From the NCBI GenBank assembly GCA_900546145.1, contig URBN01000003.1, forward strand, positions 1 to 64,000: DNA of 64,000 nucleotides, in the 5' to 3' direction. A program made the position numbers and the translations under genes. This stretch comes from an uncultured Desulfovibrio sp. GTDB lineage: Bacteria; Desulfobacterota; Desulfovibrionia; Desulfovibrionales; Desulfovibrionaceae. This document shows, piece by piece, positions 34,677 to 43,849 of the stretch (positions within the stretch are counted from its first letter, which is position 1; each line of letters starts with the position of its first letter). The notes beneath the pieces were generated by a model. That model was not told the DNA's origin. It saw only the letters and a list, made by a program, of their open reading frames with translations, and ran no database searches.

Positions 34677-36932
34677 TCAGTCTCTGTATTCGCGGAGACG
34701 CCAGGCCAGCTGTGTGTAGCGTGTATGCGTTTCCGTAACCTTCACGGCTATTTCCACAGCCTTGCGCTGACCAACAATAACAACGAGCTTCCTGCCCCGC
34801 GTAATGGCCGTGTAAAGCAGATTACGCTTCAGCATGATGTAGTGGCTTGTCAGGAGAGGCAGGACCACGCAGGGGTATTCTGATCCCTGGGATTTATGGA
34901 TGGAAATGGCGTAAGCAGGGACCAGCTCCTCGAGATCCGAGAAATCGTAGGACACAGTCATATCATCGTACTTTACCTGCAGGGTCTTTTCAGACGGATT
35001 AAGGGAGTCTATGCGGCCGATATCACCGTTGAAGACATCCTTATCGTAGTTGTTTCTGATCTGCATGACCTTGTCGCCAAGGCGGAAACGCCGCTCCCCC
35101 TTGCGTATTTCCAGTCCATTGGGATTCAGCGCTGCCTGGAGCATTTCGTTCAGGCTGTCGGAACCAGTACTGCCCTTATGCATGGGCGTAAGCACCTGAA
35201 TGTCGGTAAAAGGATTCAGCCCGTAGTGCTCGGGCAGTCTGCGGCTTACCAGCTGAACAATAAGATCGGCTGCGGTTTCCGGATCGTCCGCACTCATAAA
35301 ATAAAAATCCGTCTTCCTGTCCACGGGGTTGGTCAGGCAGGGAACCTGGCCGTTATTGATGAGATGGGCGTTTTCAATGATGTCACTGCCATGCCCCTGC
35401 CGGAAGATGAAGCTGAGCTGTGCGACTGGGACTGTGCCTGACTCGATGATATCGGACAAAACGGAGCCTGGCCCGACGGAAGGGAGCTGAAAAATGTCTC
35501 CAACAAAGATGACGACGCATCCCGAGGGCACAGCCTTGAGAAGAAAATAGAAAATCATGACGTCCATCATGCTGGCTTCATCCACGATGAGCAGATCACA
35601 TCCGAGAGGCTGATCCTCGTTCCTGCAGAACTCCCCCTCAACAGGATTGAATTCAAGAAGGCGGTGCAGCGTCTTTGCCTCCATCCCCGTCGATTCGCTC
35701 ATGCGTTTCGCCGCGCGCCCCGTGGGGGCAGCCAGGAGGATGCGCTGCGTTACCTGTCTGTACAGACTCAGAATAGCTCTGATAATGGTCGTCTTTCCCG
35801 TTCCCGGGCCACCGGTGAGCACCATGATCTTGCTTTCTGCCGCCATGTGCACAGCGGCTGCCTGCTCGTCAGAAAGCCTGTAAGGAAGTTCCTTCAGGGC
35901 TTCAGCTATCTGCCCTTCGATGTTCTTGAAATGGACGCTGGCCGGCACCTGTTTGATGCGCTCGAGGTAAAAGGCCGTCTTCGACTCGTAGGTGTGGAAG
36001 GAGGTCAGATACACAGCCGAATCACCGGATTTCTCCCCATCCTCACCAAACATTTCCTCAACGACGACACGGTTATCGAGAACAAGGGAATCGATCGCTC
36101 CGGCCACTGCGTCCTCATCCGCACCGAGCTGCCCTGCGGCCCGCTTTCTGAGTACAGAGCCGGGGAGGAAGACATCACCGTTTTCAGAAGCCATCTGCAG
36201 GGTGTACAGGACTCCCGCCTGCATTCTGAGTTCGCTGTCTTTTGCTATGGTTCCGAGGCGCTCAGCGAGGCGGTCGGCCGTCAGAAAGCCGATACCCTTG
36301 ATGTCCATGGCCAGTCTGTAGGGATTTTCGCGTACTACTGCCACGGAATCGCTCCCGTACGCCTTGAAAATGCGTATGCCGTATGCCGGGGATATACCAA
36401 GAGGCTGCAGGAGCTGCATGAGATCACTGAGACTTCTGTGTTCCTTCCAGGATTCGACAATTCCCCCGTATTTTTTGGGACCGACGCCCTTCACTTTCCT
36501 CAGTTTTTCAGGCTCGTGGTCCAGGATGTTCACTGTATCCTGGCCGAAAGCGGCGACAATGCGCGCAGCGAGATCAGGGCCGACCCCCTTGATGAGGCCG
36601 GACGAAAGATAGCTGATGAGAGAGTTCTCGCTTGTAGGAATATCCTCTTCAGTGTGGCTGAAGCGGAACTGGCGGCCATATTTGGAATTTTCCGTCCACT
36701 GCCCGAAAAACTTCAGCTTCATGCCGCCCTGCACGTTGGGGCACAGCCCCACGCAGGTGAACTTCTGTCTGGGGATGCCGCGGCGGCCCGCATCGGACGC
36801 GTCAGGACTCACGCTCAGGACGGAGAACCCGTTGTCAGCGTTATGAAAGATGACGCGATCGACAGTACCGCCAAACGAAAGCTCGGCAGGAGTCTCTTCG
36901 CTCCCAATTCCGGGAAGAACCTCCTGCGGCAT
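34677..36932 (-). CDS. recD2: RecD2-type DNA helicase
   Basis: Superfamily 1B 5'-3' helicase of about 751 residues, the RecD2/RecD-like type found without RecBC. The N-terminal OB part (residues 15-100) and two helix-hairpin-helix motifs (KGVGPDLA, KGVGPKKYG) precede the helicase core. Walker A is LTGGPGTGKTT, then DEASMMD, and the last third has the UvrD-like AYAISIHKSQGSEYP motif. ATG at 36932 is one base past the aroC stop, and AGGGGG precedes it. It probably aids DNA repair or replication-fork processing. Confidence 0.9.
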   Translation of the reverse strand: MPQEVLPGIGSEETPAELSFGGTVDRVIFHNADNGFSVLSVSPDASDAGRRGIPRQKFTCVGLCPNVQGGMKLKFFGQWTENSKYGRQFRFSHTEEDIPTSENSLISYLSSGLIKGVGPDLAARIVAAFGQDTVNILDHEPEKLRKVKGVGPKKYGGIVESWKEHRSLSDLMQLLQPLGISPAYGIRIFKAYGSDSVAVVRENPYRLAMDIKGIGFLTADRLAERLGTIAKDSELRMQAGVLYTLQMASENGDVFLPGSVLRKRAAGQLGADEDAVAGAIDSLVLDNRVVVEEMFGEDGEKSGDSAVYLTSFHTYESKTAFYLERIKQVPASVHFKNIEGQIAEALKELPYRLSDEQAAAVHMAAESKIMVLTGGPGTGKTTIIRAILSLYRQVTQRILLAAPTGRAAKRMSESTGMEAKTLHRLLEFNPVEGEFCRNEDQPLGCDLLIVDEASMMDVMIFYFLLKAVPSGCVVIFVGDIFQLPSVGPGSVLSDIIESGTVPVAQLSFIFRQGHGSDIIENAHLINNGQVPCLTNPVDRKTDFYFMSADDPETAADLIVQLVSRRLPEHYGLNPFTDIQVLTPMHKGSTGSDSLNEMLQAALNPNGLEIRKGERRFRLGDKVMQIRNNYDKDVFNGDIGRIDSLNPSEKTLQVKYDDMTVSYDFSDLEELVPAYAISIHKSQGSEYPCVVLPLLTSHYIMLKRNLLYTAITRGRKLVVIVGQRKAVEIAVKVTETHTRYTQLAWRLREYRD

Positions 36933-36933
36933 G

Positions 36934-37998
36934 CTAAAGCCCCCTGCCAAGCCTGCGCTGCAGAAGTACGGCGTCAGCGAGCACCAGAGACACCATAGCC
37001 CTGTGCACGGGGACGCAGCGGGGGATGGCTGACAGATCGTGCCTGCCGCCGATAGTGATGGAAACAGGTTTGCCATCGATATCGATGGTACGCTGCTCCT
37101 GAGGAATGGACGCGATCGGCTTGACGGCAGCCTTCACAATGATGTCCTGCCCGCTCGATATGCCGCCCAGGATACCGCCCGCATGGTTGGAGGCGAATTT
37201 TCCTCCCGGAAGCATAGGATCATTGTTGCGGCTCCCTGTAGAGCGCGCCGCGGCAAAGCCATCGCCAATTTCCACGCCCTTAACGGCGCCCACGCCCATG
37301 AGGGCGAAGGCCAGTTCCGCATCCAGCTTGCCGAAGACCGGCTCGCCGAGGCCGGCGGGAACGCCTCTGGCCTCAATACGCACGATGCCCCCCAGCGTAT
37401 CTGCCGAAGACCGGGCCTCGCGCACGCGCTCATCCCACTTCGCAGGAGCCTCATCGCTGGCCGCGAAATAAGGGCGGTGCAGGGCTCCGTCCAGATCAAG
37501 GCCTTCGGCGGGAATGCCGCCAAGCTCGACAGTAGCGGCCAGAACCCTGATACCGAGCGTCGCAAGCAGAATATCTGCCACGGCGCCGGCGGCCACGCGT
37601 CCTATGGTCTCACGTCCGGAGGAGCGCCCTCCCCCGCGGTGATCGCGGATCCCGAATTTGCTGTAAAAGCCCCAGTCCGCGTGGCCGGGGCGGAAGACAC
37701 GGCGCAGCTCCTCGTAATCCGATGAGCGTTGATTCTGGTTGCGCACGAGGAAAGCGATGGGAGTTCCCGTTGTCTTCCCCTCAAAAACGCCGGAAAGAAT
37801 CTCCACGGTGTCCGATTCCTTCCGTTTGGTGGCGGTGGGACCGGAACCGGGTTTTCTCAGATCGAGGGCACGCTGCATATCAGCCTCGCTCAGAGGCAGG
37901 CCTGGCGGGCATCCGTCGATTATACCTCCGAGGCCGGCGCCATGGGACTCCCCGAATGTCGTCACTCTGAAAAGTTCGCCGAAAGTATTGGCAGGCAT
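36934..37998 (-). CDS. aroC: Chorismate synthase
   Basis: FMN-dependent last enzyme of the shikimate pathway, 354 residues. Family signatures GESHGAGLGGIIDGCPPGL at the start, RPGHADW (residue ~105) and GGRSSGRETIGRVAAGAVA, and the late GRHD motif are present. ATG at 37998 follows AGGGGG. It lies between panC, with a hairpin in the gap, and recD2. Confidence 0.95.
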   Translation of the reverse strand: MPANTFGELFRVTTFGESHGAGLGGIIDGCPPGLPLSEADMQRALDLRKPGSGPTATKRKESDTVEILSGVFEGKTTGTPIAFLVRNQNQRSSDYEELRRVFRPGHADWGFYSKFGIRDHRGGGRSSGRETIGRVAAGAVADILLATLGIRVLAATVELGGIPAEGLDLDGALHRPYFAASDEAPAKWDERVREARSSADTLGGIVRIEARGVPAGLGEPVFGKLDAELAFALMGVGAVKGVEIGDGFAAARSTGSRNNDPMLPGGKFASNHAGGILGGISSGQDIIVKAAVKPIASIPQEQRTIDIDGKPVSITIGGRHDLSAIPRCVPVHRAMVSLVLADAVLLQRRLGRGL

Positions 37999-38027
37999 TC
38001 TTTCCCCCTGTAGCAGAAACAGCGTGC

Positions 38028-38060
38028 AAAAGTGCGGCACCGGATATTCCGGCGCCGCAC
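38028..38060 (-). terminator. Intercistronic hairpin between panC and aroC
   Basis: Arms at 38032-38043 and 38049-38060 pair over 12 positions with one mismatch around an ATATT loop, followed on the minus strand by TTTT. It ends only about 30 bases before the aroC start, so some transcription must read through or start anew. Confidence 0.7.
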
Positions 38061-38082
38061 AGACTTGTTTCTATCTGAAAAC

Positions 38083-38931
38083 TTAATTTTTAAGAAGAAT
38101 ATTGTCGATGAGCCTGGCGTGAGGCATTTTTATGGCGCAGGCCATAAGAGCGGGTCCGTCAATGGTGTCCTTCATCTCGAGGCTCACCGGATCCACCACA
38201 TAGAGATAATCCAGACGGCCGAGCGGCAGACGGGCGGCCCAGCGGCGGAGCACCTGGTCACGCAGGATCGGGACACTGGTTTCGCCGTGCTCCGCGAGCT
38301 CCCTGGCGAACTTCAGGCCTGCATAGATTTCCGGAGCCTGCCTGCGTTCATCGGTGTCTAGGTAGACATTGCGTGAGGAGAGCGCCAGACCGTCCTCAGC
38401 GCGGACAATAGGACAGGACACGATCTTCACGGGATAGAACAGGTCACGCACCATGCGGCGCAGGATAGCCTGCTGCTGCCAGTCCTTCTCACCAAAGCAC
38501 GCGTAGTCGGCCTGGGTCAGCATGAAAAGCTTGGTGCAGACAGTGCAGACCCCGCGGAAATGGATTGGGCGGGAAACACCGCAGAGCACTTTGGACATCT
38601 CCGGGACCTCAACCCACGTCGAGGCGTCAGGAGCGTACATTTCAGAAGGCTCGGGAGCAAAGAGAACGTCCACATTGTGCTTTTCCGCGATTTTGGAATC
38701 GCGATCCAAATCACGGGGATACGCCCCGTAATCCTCATTGGGACCGAACTGCGTCGGATTGACAAAAAGGCTGACGACAAGTTTCGTACCGAGCTCGCGC
38801 GCTCTGTCCATCAGCGACTCATGGCCGGCATGGTAATAGCCCATGGTGGGCACGAGGGACACCGTTTCCCCGGCCTTGTGCCATTCGCGGCAAATTCTGG
38901 AAAGTTCTTCTGCTTTTTTGACGATCTGCAT
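38083..38931 (-). CDS. panC: Pantothenate synthetase
   Basis: ATP-dependent ligase of pantoate and beta-alanine in coenzyme A synthesis, 282 residues. The PTMGYYHAGHESL motif at the start is the nucleotide-binding HIGH-like site. FVNPTQFGPNEDYGAYPRD and FGEKDWQQQ are conserved, with Trp where most members have Tyr. SSRNVYL follows. It is first in the panC-aroC-recD2 direction. Confidence 0.95.
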   Translation of the reverse strand: MQIVKKAEELSRICREWHKAGETVSLVPTMGYYHAGHESLMDRARELGTKLVVSLFVNPTQFGPNEDYGAYPRDLDRDSKIAEKHNVDVLFAPEPSEMYAPDASTWVEVPEMSKVLCGVSRPIHFRGVCTVCTKLFMLTQADYACFGEKDWQQQAILRRMVRDLFYPVKIVSCPIVRAEDGLALSSRNVYLDTDERRQAPEIYAGLKFARELAEHGETSVPILRDQVLRRWAARLPLGRLDYLYVVDPVSLEMKDTIDGPALMACAIKMPHARLIDNILLKN

Positions 38932-39179
38932 ATTTTACCTGATTTGGTTAAAACCCCTGCTGATGCAGGTTTTCGAGGCCCGGAAAGGAATTCCGGCGTG
39001 TGACTCCGGCGCCGTAAGGCGCACACGAAGGTCTTGACGCCCTCCCGTCTGCGTTGCACTCTTCCCGGAAAACAGTGTCTGTCTTGTACGCATATATTCA
39101 AGCACTTGTCCAGACTGCGGCCCGTCCGCACAGAAGCTGTCCAGGCTTCATCCACCCTTTATCCCATCCGCTGGAAATT

Positions 39180-40553
39180 ATGCAAAAAAATCCGCAGCAT
39201 CTCTGTACTCCCTCTCCCTCCCGCGGCAAGTCTCCGGCTGCCCTCTCCGTATGGTGCAAAAGCCTCGGCTGTCCCAAAAACCGGGTGGACACCGAAAAGC
39301 TCCTCGGAAGTCTCGGCATGCCCATCACCGAGGCTGAGGACATAAGACAGGCCCGTCTCGTTTTCATTAATACCTGCGGCTTCATCACTCCCGCGGTCAA
39401 GGAATCCATAGACTCCATTCTCGAAGCCATACGTGAGCTCGGGGAAGTCAGGCACAGGCCTCTTCTTGCCGTTGGAGGCTGCATGGTAGGCCGTTACGGA
39501 GCTGAGGAACTGGCCAGAGAGCTTCCGGAAGTGGATCTCTGGCTCCCCACAGCCGATATGCTGCGCTGGCCGGAGCGTATCCGGGAAAAGCTGGGAATAA
39601 AGGAGGAAGAAGCCCCGGGACGCGTCCTTTCCGGACCAACCTCCTACGCATGGCTCAAGGTATCCGAGGGATGCCGCCATCACTGTTCCTTCTGCACCAT
39701 TCCCTCCATACGCGGACCTCTCAGATCACGTCCCATGGACGAAATCGTGACTGAAGCCAGGGATCTTCTGAGTTCCGGCGTGAAGGAACTCGTGCTCATC
39801 GCCCAGGATCTCACGGACTACGCGCAGGATACGAACCCGGGAAGAGAGAACCTCGCTGCCCTGCTGGGCCGCCTCGCCGGCCTGGACGGTCTTTTCTGGC
39901 TGCGCATGCTCTATCTCTATCCGAAAGGCATCACGCCGGAACTTCTGAAAACCATCAGGGACATAGGAAAGCCTGTCCTGCCCTATTTCGACATTCCCCT
40001 TCAGCACAGCCATCCCGAAATTCTGAAAAGCATGGGACGTCCCTTCGCCGCGGATCCCGAACGCACCTGCGACGCCATCCGTGAGGTGCTCCCGGACGCC
40101 GCACTGCGCACAACACTCATCGTGGGCTACCCTGGAGAAACGGACGCCCAGTTCCAGCACCTCTGCGACTTCGTGGAACGCATGCGCTTCACACAGCTCG
40201 GTGTTTTCACGTTCTGGCCCGAGGAAGGCTCGGCAGCGGCTGCTCTCGACGGCCAGCTTCCCCAGGAGGTCAAGGACGAACGGCGTGATGAAATCATGTC
40301 CATACAGCGGGATATCAGCGCCTCGTTCATGGAACAGCAGGTGGGGAAAAAGATGGATGTCCTGGTAGACTCAGTCAATCCCGAATGGCCCGGACTGCAT
40401 GACGGCAGAGTCTGGTTTCAGGCTCCAGAAATTGACGGGCTCACGTACGTCAGCGGTCCCGGCGTGGAGCCTGGCGTCCATGTCAGCGCCGAAATCGTTG
40501 ATAACGGAGACTACGATCTTACGGCCCTGACCGAAGCCGGAGACGCCAGGTAA
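39180..40553 (+). CDS. rimO: Ribosomal protein S12 methylthiotransferase
   Basis: Radical SAM enzyme that methylthiolates an Asp in ribosomal protein S12, 457 residues. It has the N-terminal MTTase domain (KSLGCPKNRVDTE, NTCGF, GGCM with the second-cluster cysteines), the radical SAM motif CRHHCSFC, and a C-terminal TRAM domain (GKKMDVLVDS...). The ATG at 39180 is chosen because conserved sequence begins about 24 residues later. Open frame upstream lacks a ribosome site. Confidence 0.93.
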   Translation: MQKNPQHLCTPSPSRGKSPAALSVWCKSLGCPKNRVDTEKLLGSLGMPITEAEDIRQARLVFINTCGFITPAVKESIDSILEAIRELGEVRHRPLLAVGGCMVGRYGAEELARELPEVDLWLPTADMLRWPERIREKLGIKEEEAPGRVLSGPTSYAWLKVSEGCRHHCSFCTIPSIRGPLRSRPMDEIVTEARDLLSSGVKELVLIAQDLTDYAQDTNPGRENLAALLGRLAGLDGLFWLRMLYLYPKGITPELLKTIRDIGKPVLPYFDIPLQHSHPEILKSMGRPFAADPERTCDAIREVLPDAALRTTLIVGYPGETDAQFQHLCDFVERMRFTQLGVFTFWPEEGSAAAALDGQLPQEVKDERRDEIMSIQRDISASFMEQQVGKKMDVLVDSVNPEWPGLHDGRVWFQAPEIDGLTYVSGPGVEPGVHVSAEIVDNGDYDLTALTEAGDAR

Positions 40554-40749
40554 AACCTTCCGGCATCCCCCCGGACCGGTGGAAAGCGATTGACGGAGCT
40601 TACAGGAGGAATATTCTGTAAGAACGGGCGCCTGCATGCCAGGCGGCCCGGCCGGACCTCATACGCACTGCCCATCCCGGAGCATGTCTCCGGCAAGCCT
40701 CCCCTATCCGGCGCATGCCGTTCCGGATTTTCTAAAGGATACCTTCCAC

Positions 40750-42126
40750 ATGCCTACACGTACAGAACTTACATCAGATGAACTGAATTTCCTCAGATCC
40801 GTTTTTCCCGGAGAACTTCTTCTTTCCCCCGAGGAACTGCTTGTTTACAGATCCGACGCCAGCCTCATCCAGGGTACGCCCCTCGCCTGCGTCTGCCCCG
40901 AAAATACGGATCAGGTTCAGAAACTTATGGCCTGGGCGGACGAGGTCCGCATGCCCATATACGTCCGCGGACGCGGCACCAACCTCGTCGGCGACTGCGT
41001 CGCCGTGCAGCCTGGCATTATTGTCTCAACGTCAAAGATGGATCATATCCTCGAAATCAATAACAGGGATTTCGTGGGCATCGTCGAGCCCGGCGTCAAC
41101 ACGGCCCGCTTTCAGGCTGCCTGTGAGGCGAAGGGCGTCTATTATCCTCCGGATCCGGCCACGGTAAAGGCCTCCAGCCTCGGCGGCAATGTCGTCACCT
41201 GCGCCGGCGGCATGCGTGCCGTGAAGTACGGCGTCACGCGCGACTTCGTGCTTGGCACGGAAGTGATTCTTCCCGGCGGCGACAAGGTCATGTTCGGCGG
41301 AAGAGCCCACAAGAATGTGGTCGGCCTCGATCTGGCGAAACTCATGGTGGGCTCCGAAGGCACTCTCGGCTTTATTTCCAAAATCTTTCTCAAGCTCCTG
41401 CCAAAACCGGAATCCTCTGCCACGGTCATGGCCGGCTTTGCTTCCTACAAAGACGCCCTTGAGGCCGTAGGCGGTATTTTCGGAGCCGGCATACTTCCCT
41501 GCGCCCTTGAGTTCATTGGTGAGCGCATTGTGAAGCTCATGAACAAGGACGGCGACATTCCGTGGCCTGCCGACAAGGTCAATTCCGTCCTGCTCATCCG
41601 TCTTGATGGCAGCCGCGAAACCCTGCCCATTGAAATCAATCAGGTCGCCCGCAACCTTCCCTCCGCGGTCTGGACCCTGAAAGGCGTGGGCCCCGAACAG
41701 GAAGAACCCCTCTGGGAAATCCGCAGGCGCATCAATCCCACGGTCTTCCAGCTGGCTCCGGACAAAATGTCCGATGACGCCGTCGTACCCCGCGGCAGGC
41801 TCGTGGAGGCCGTTCAGGAATTCGAGCGCATCGGCCGTGAACACAACGTCATCCTGGTGGACTACGGTCACGTCGGTGATGGTAACGTGCATGTCAACGT
41901 GCTCTACGATTCCCACAATCCTGAAGAAACCCAGCGCGCCAGGGACGCTATCAAGGAAGTCAGCAAGGTCGCCATCGCCCTCGGCGGATCCGAGTCCGGC
42001 GAACACGGCATCGGCATCGTCAAGGATGTGTCGCTGCAGCTTGACGCGAAGACCCGCGAGCTCATGCGCGGCATCAAGGCCGTCTTCGATCCGCACGGCA
42101 TCATGAACCCGGGGAAAGGATACTAA
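40750..42126 (+). CDS. FAD-linked 2-hydroxyacid (D-lactate/glycolate) dehydrogenase
   Basis: FAD oxidase of the GlcD/Dld-II family, 458 residues. The FAD-binding PIYVRGRGTNLVGD motif is near 75-90, with SSLGGNVVTCAGG and the C-terminal GSESGEHGIG segment. It most likely oxidises D-lactate (or glycolate) with the Fe-S protein that follows two bases after its stop. Electrons would go to quinone or to sulfate respiration. ATG at 40750 follows AAAGGA. Substrate preference cannot be read from sequence. Confidence 0.88.
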   Translation: MPTRTELTSDELNFLRSVFPGELLLSPEELLVYRSDASLIQGTPLACVCPENTDQVQKLMAWADEVRMPIYVRGRGTNLVGDCVAVQPGIIVSTSKMDHILEINNRDFVGIVEPGVNTARFQAACEAKGVYYPPDPATVKASSLGGNVVTCAGGMRAVKYGVTRDFVLGTEVILPGGDKVMFGGRAHKNVVGLDLAKLMVGSEGTLGFISKIFLKLLPKPESSATVMAGFASYKDALEAVGGIFGAGILPCALEFIGERIVKLMNKDGDIPWPADKVNSVLLIRLDGSRETLPIEINQVARNLPSAVWTLKGVGPEQEEPLWEIRRRINPTVFQLAPDKMSDDAVVPRGRLVEAVQEFERIGREHNVILVDYGHVGDGNVHVNVLYDSHNPEETQRARDAIKEVSKVAIALGGSESGEHGIGIVKDVSLQLDAKTRELMRGIKAVFDPHGIMNPGKGY

Positions 42127-42128
42127 CG

Positions 42129-43295
42129 ATGGCAACGAAACGAGGCTGCACGCAGTGCGGCACATGTCTCAATACCTGTCCGGTATACAACCTCATCCGC
42201 AGGGAAGAGGTGAGTCCCAAGGCCAAGCAGGAACTGCTCGCCGACGCCGTCAGGAAGAACACCACGCTGAACTGGCAGAGGACGCTGAATCTTTCCAACT
42301 TCTGCGCAAGCTGCGGACGCTGCTTCGCGGTCTGCCCGCGGCACCTTTCCGTCCCCGAAGCGCTCAACAGGGCGCGCGCGCTGAATCCCGGATGGCGCCA
42401 GAAATTCTGGAAACTCTGGATCAACGGCCGCCGCGCCCTCTGGCCCGCCGCAAAGCATCTTGCCCCCTTATGGCCCCACAGCCTGCTGCCTGAAAAGCTG
42501 GCCTGTCTGCAGGATTCAGCAAGGGCTATGGCCCAGCCCGCGAAGGTTGCCCCCCTCATCCGCCTCAGCGCCGATGCCGGGCGTCCCCTCGAGGGCGTCA
42601 CCTGTGCCATATTCGGAGGCTGCACTGCCGAAAACCTGCGCCCCCAGTGGATAGCCAGGACGAAGGCGCTGCTCACTGCGCTCGGCGCCACCATCGCGGA
42701 AGGCCGCTTTGGCTGCTGTGGCGGCACCTTCGAACACGCCGGACTGCCTGACGCGGCAGCCGAGAGCGCCAAAACCAATGTTGAAATCTGGCGGAGACTC
42801 GGAAAGCCCGTTATGGTTACCTTCTGCGCTTCCTGCCTGCACGGACTGAAAAGCTACGCCGATCTTCCGGGCGTGCTCGATGATGAAGAAAAAACAGTCT
42901 GGCTCAATCACGTCAAACCCCTTTCCGCTCTTCTCGAAAAGGTTCCCTTTGACGTAACCGGAGCTGACGATCTCGCGACCAGAGCTTACTACCACTCCCC
43001 CTGCCACTGGCTGCCGGGGAAGGATCTCGACTTCAGACTGCTCTCCAGGCTCTTTCCCGGGCTCCGGAAGGGCAAAGCCCTCTGCTGCGGCTTCGGCGGC
43101 GTCCTTCAGATGCTCAATCCGGTTCTGAGCCGCGACCTTGCGGCCAAGTGCTGGGAAGGTTTCTCCTCCGACGGAAAAACACCAGGCAAAAACGTCACCG
43201 TCATCACAGGCTGCAGCGGATGCACGCTCCAGCTCGCTGCCCACGCGCCGAAAGGAGCCACTGTCCACCATTGGCTCGACCTGGTAGGCTTTTAA
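42129..43295 (+). CDS. Fe-S subunit of the 2-hydroxyacid dehydrogenase
   Basis: GlcF/LldE-type iron-sulfur protein of 388 residues. Two 4Fe-4S motifs (CTQCGTCLNTCP and CASCGRCFAVCP) lie in the first 80 residues. Two CCG-type cysteine-rich domains follow (GCCGGTF with CASC, and ALCCGFGG with TGCSGC), as in heterodisulfide-reductase-like proteins. It should pass electrons from the FAD subunit. ACGATGG start with two bases after the upstream stop suggests coupled translation. Confidence 0.9.
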   Translation: MATKRGCTQCGTCLNTCPVYNLIRREEVSPKAKQELLADAVRKNTTLNWQRTLNLSNFCASCGRCFAVCPRHLSVPEALNRARALNPGWRQKFWKLWINGRRALWPAAKHLAPLWPHSLLPEKLACLQDSARAMAQPAKVAPLIRLSADAGRPLEGVTCAIFGGCTAENLRPQWIARTKALLTALGATIAEGRFGCCGGTFEHAGLPDAAAESAKTNVEIWRRLGKPVMVTFCASCLHGLKSYADLPGVLDDEEKTVWLNHVKPLSALLEKVPFDVTGADDLATRAYYHSPCHWLPGKDLDFRLLSRLFPGLRKGKALCCGFGGVLQMLNPVLSRDLAAKCWEGFSSDGKTPGKNVTVITGCSGCTLQLAAHAPKGATVHHWLDLVGF

Positions 43296-43312
43296 ACGTT
43301 TCCGAACCAAAT

Positions 43313-43342
43313 AAAAAGGCCGCCTTACGGCGGCCTTTTTTT
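43313..43342 (+). terminator. Terminator of the hydroxyacid dehydrogenase operon
   Basis: AAAAAGGCCGCC / GGCGGCC with a TTAC loop and seven T after it. Confidence 0.93.
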
Positions 43343-43568
43343 GTGACTTCCTGACAGCGGCAGAAAAACGGCAGGCGGGAGCTCCTGGCAGGGCCCGCCT
43401 TCTCTCACACCACAAGGGACACCGTCCGGACACAGCGGTTTTCCGTTTTCACACAGCTTCAGCAGCAATGATGCCGCCGCGGCCGCCATCCCCCGTACCA
43501 CAGACACTGCTCCCTGCCGTCTGGGCTTCCGGGCTTTTCCCCACCCGCACGCCTCCATGCCGGGCTCA

Positions 43569-43598
43569 CAAAAAAAGCCTCCCCCGGACGGGAGAGGC
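43569..43598 (-). terminator. Terminator of tRNA-Arg
   Basis: On the minus strand GCCTCTCCC pairs with GGGGGAGGC (one G-T pair) around a GTCC loop and is followed by a run of T. It begins about 11 bases past the tRNA CCA end. Confidence 0.85.
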
Positions 43599-43608
43599 GT
43601 ATCTGCCA

Positions 43609-43685
43609 TGGTGCGCTCGGAGAGATTCGAACTCTCGGCCTTTGACTCCGGAGGCCAACGCTCTATCCAACTGAGCTACGGGCGC
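43609..43685 (-). tRNA. tRNA-Arg (anticodon CCG)
   Basis: Full cloverleaf of 77 bases with encoded CCA. The acceptor stem is GCGCCCG against CGAGCGC, the anticodon loop is CTCCGGA with a TTGGC/GTCAA stem, and the T loop is TTCGAAT. The acceptor has a C5-A68 mismatch where most have a pair. Confidence 0.95.
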
Positions 43686-43706
43686 ACAAATTCAGCGTAG
43701 TTTTTG

Positions 43707-43735
43707 TAACTAATAGGTTACGTCTGGCCTGTCAA
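43707..43735 (-). promoter_or_regulatory. Promoter of tRNA-Arg
   Basis: On the minus strand a perfect TTGACA (43735 to 43730), a 17-base spacer and TAGTTA (43712 to 43707). Transcription would start near 43700, about 15 bases ahead of the mature tRNA. Confidence 0.55.
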
Positions 43736-43849
43736 GGAGCGCCAGACGGACCGCAGAACGCCGCCGGATCGGAAAATTTCTTTTGCGGGCAAAAAAAGGT
43801 ATTGTGGATTTCTGACAAACAACCAGCTCACACCAAGGGGGTTTCACGC

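Larger units (their letters stand above)
43296..43608. other. Region between Fe-S dehydrogenase and tRNA-Arg
   Basis: It contains a terminator for the plus strand (43313-43342) and one for the minus strand (43569-43598). No gene is seen in the remaining 225 bases. Confidence 0.5.

Noticed and set aside
36932..37076. Extended N-terminus of the RecD2 helicase up to 37076
   Set aside because: The added residues lie wholly inside aroC and are Cys/Pro-rich. The ATG at 36932 has its own ribosome site.
43325..43609. Minus-strand open frame of 94 codons next to tRNA-Arg
   Set aside because: It covers two terminators and ends on the tRNA. Glycine-rich shadow.
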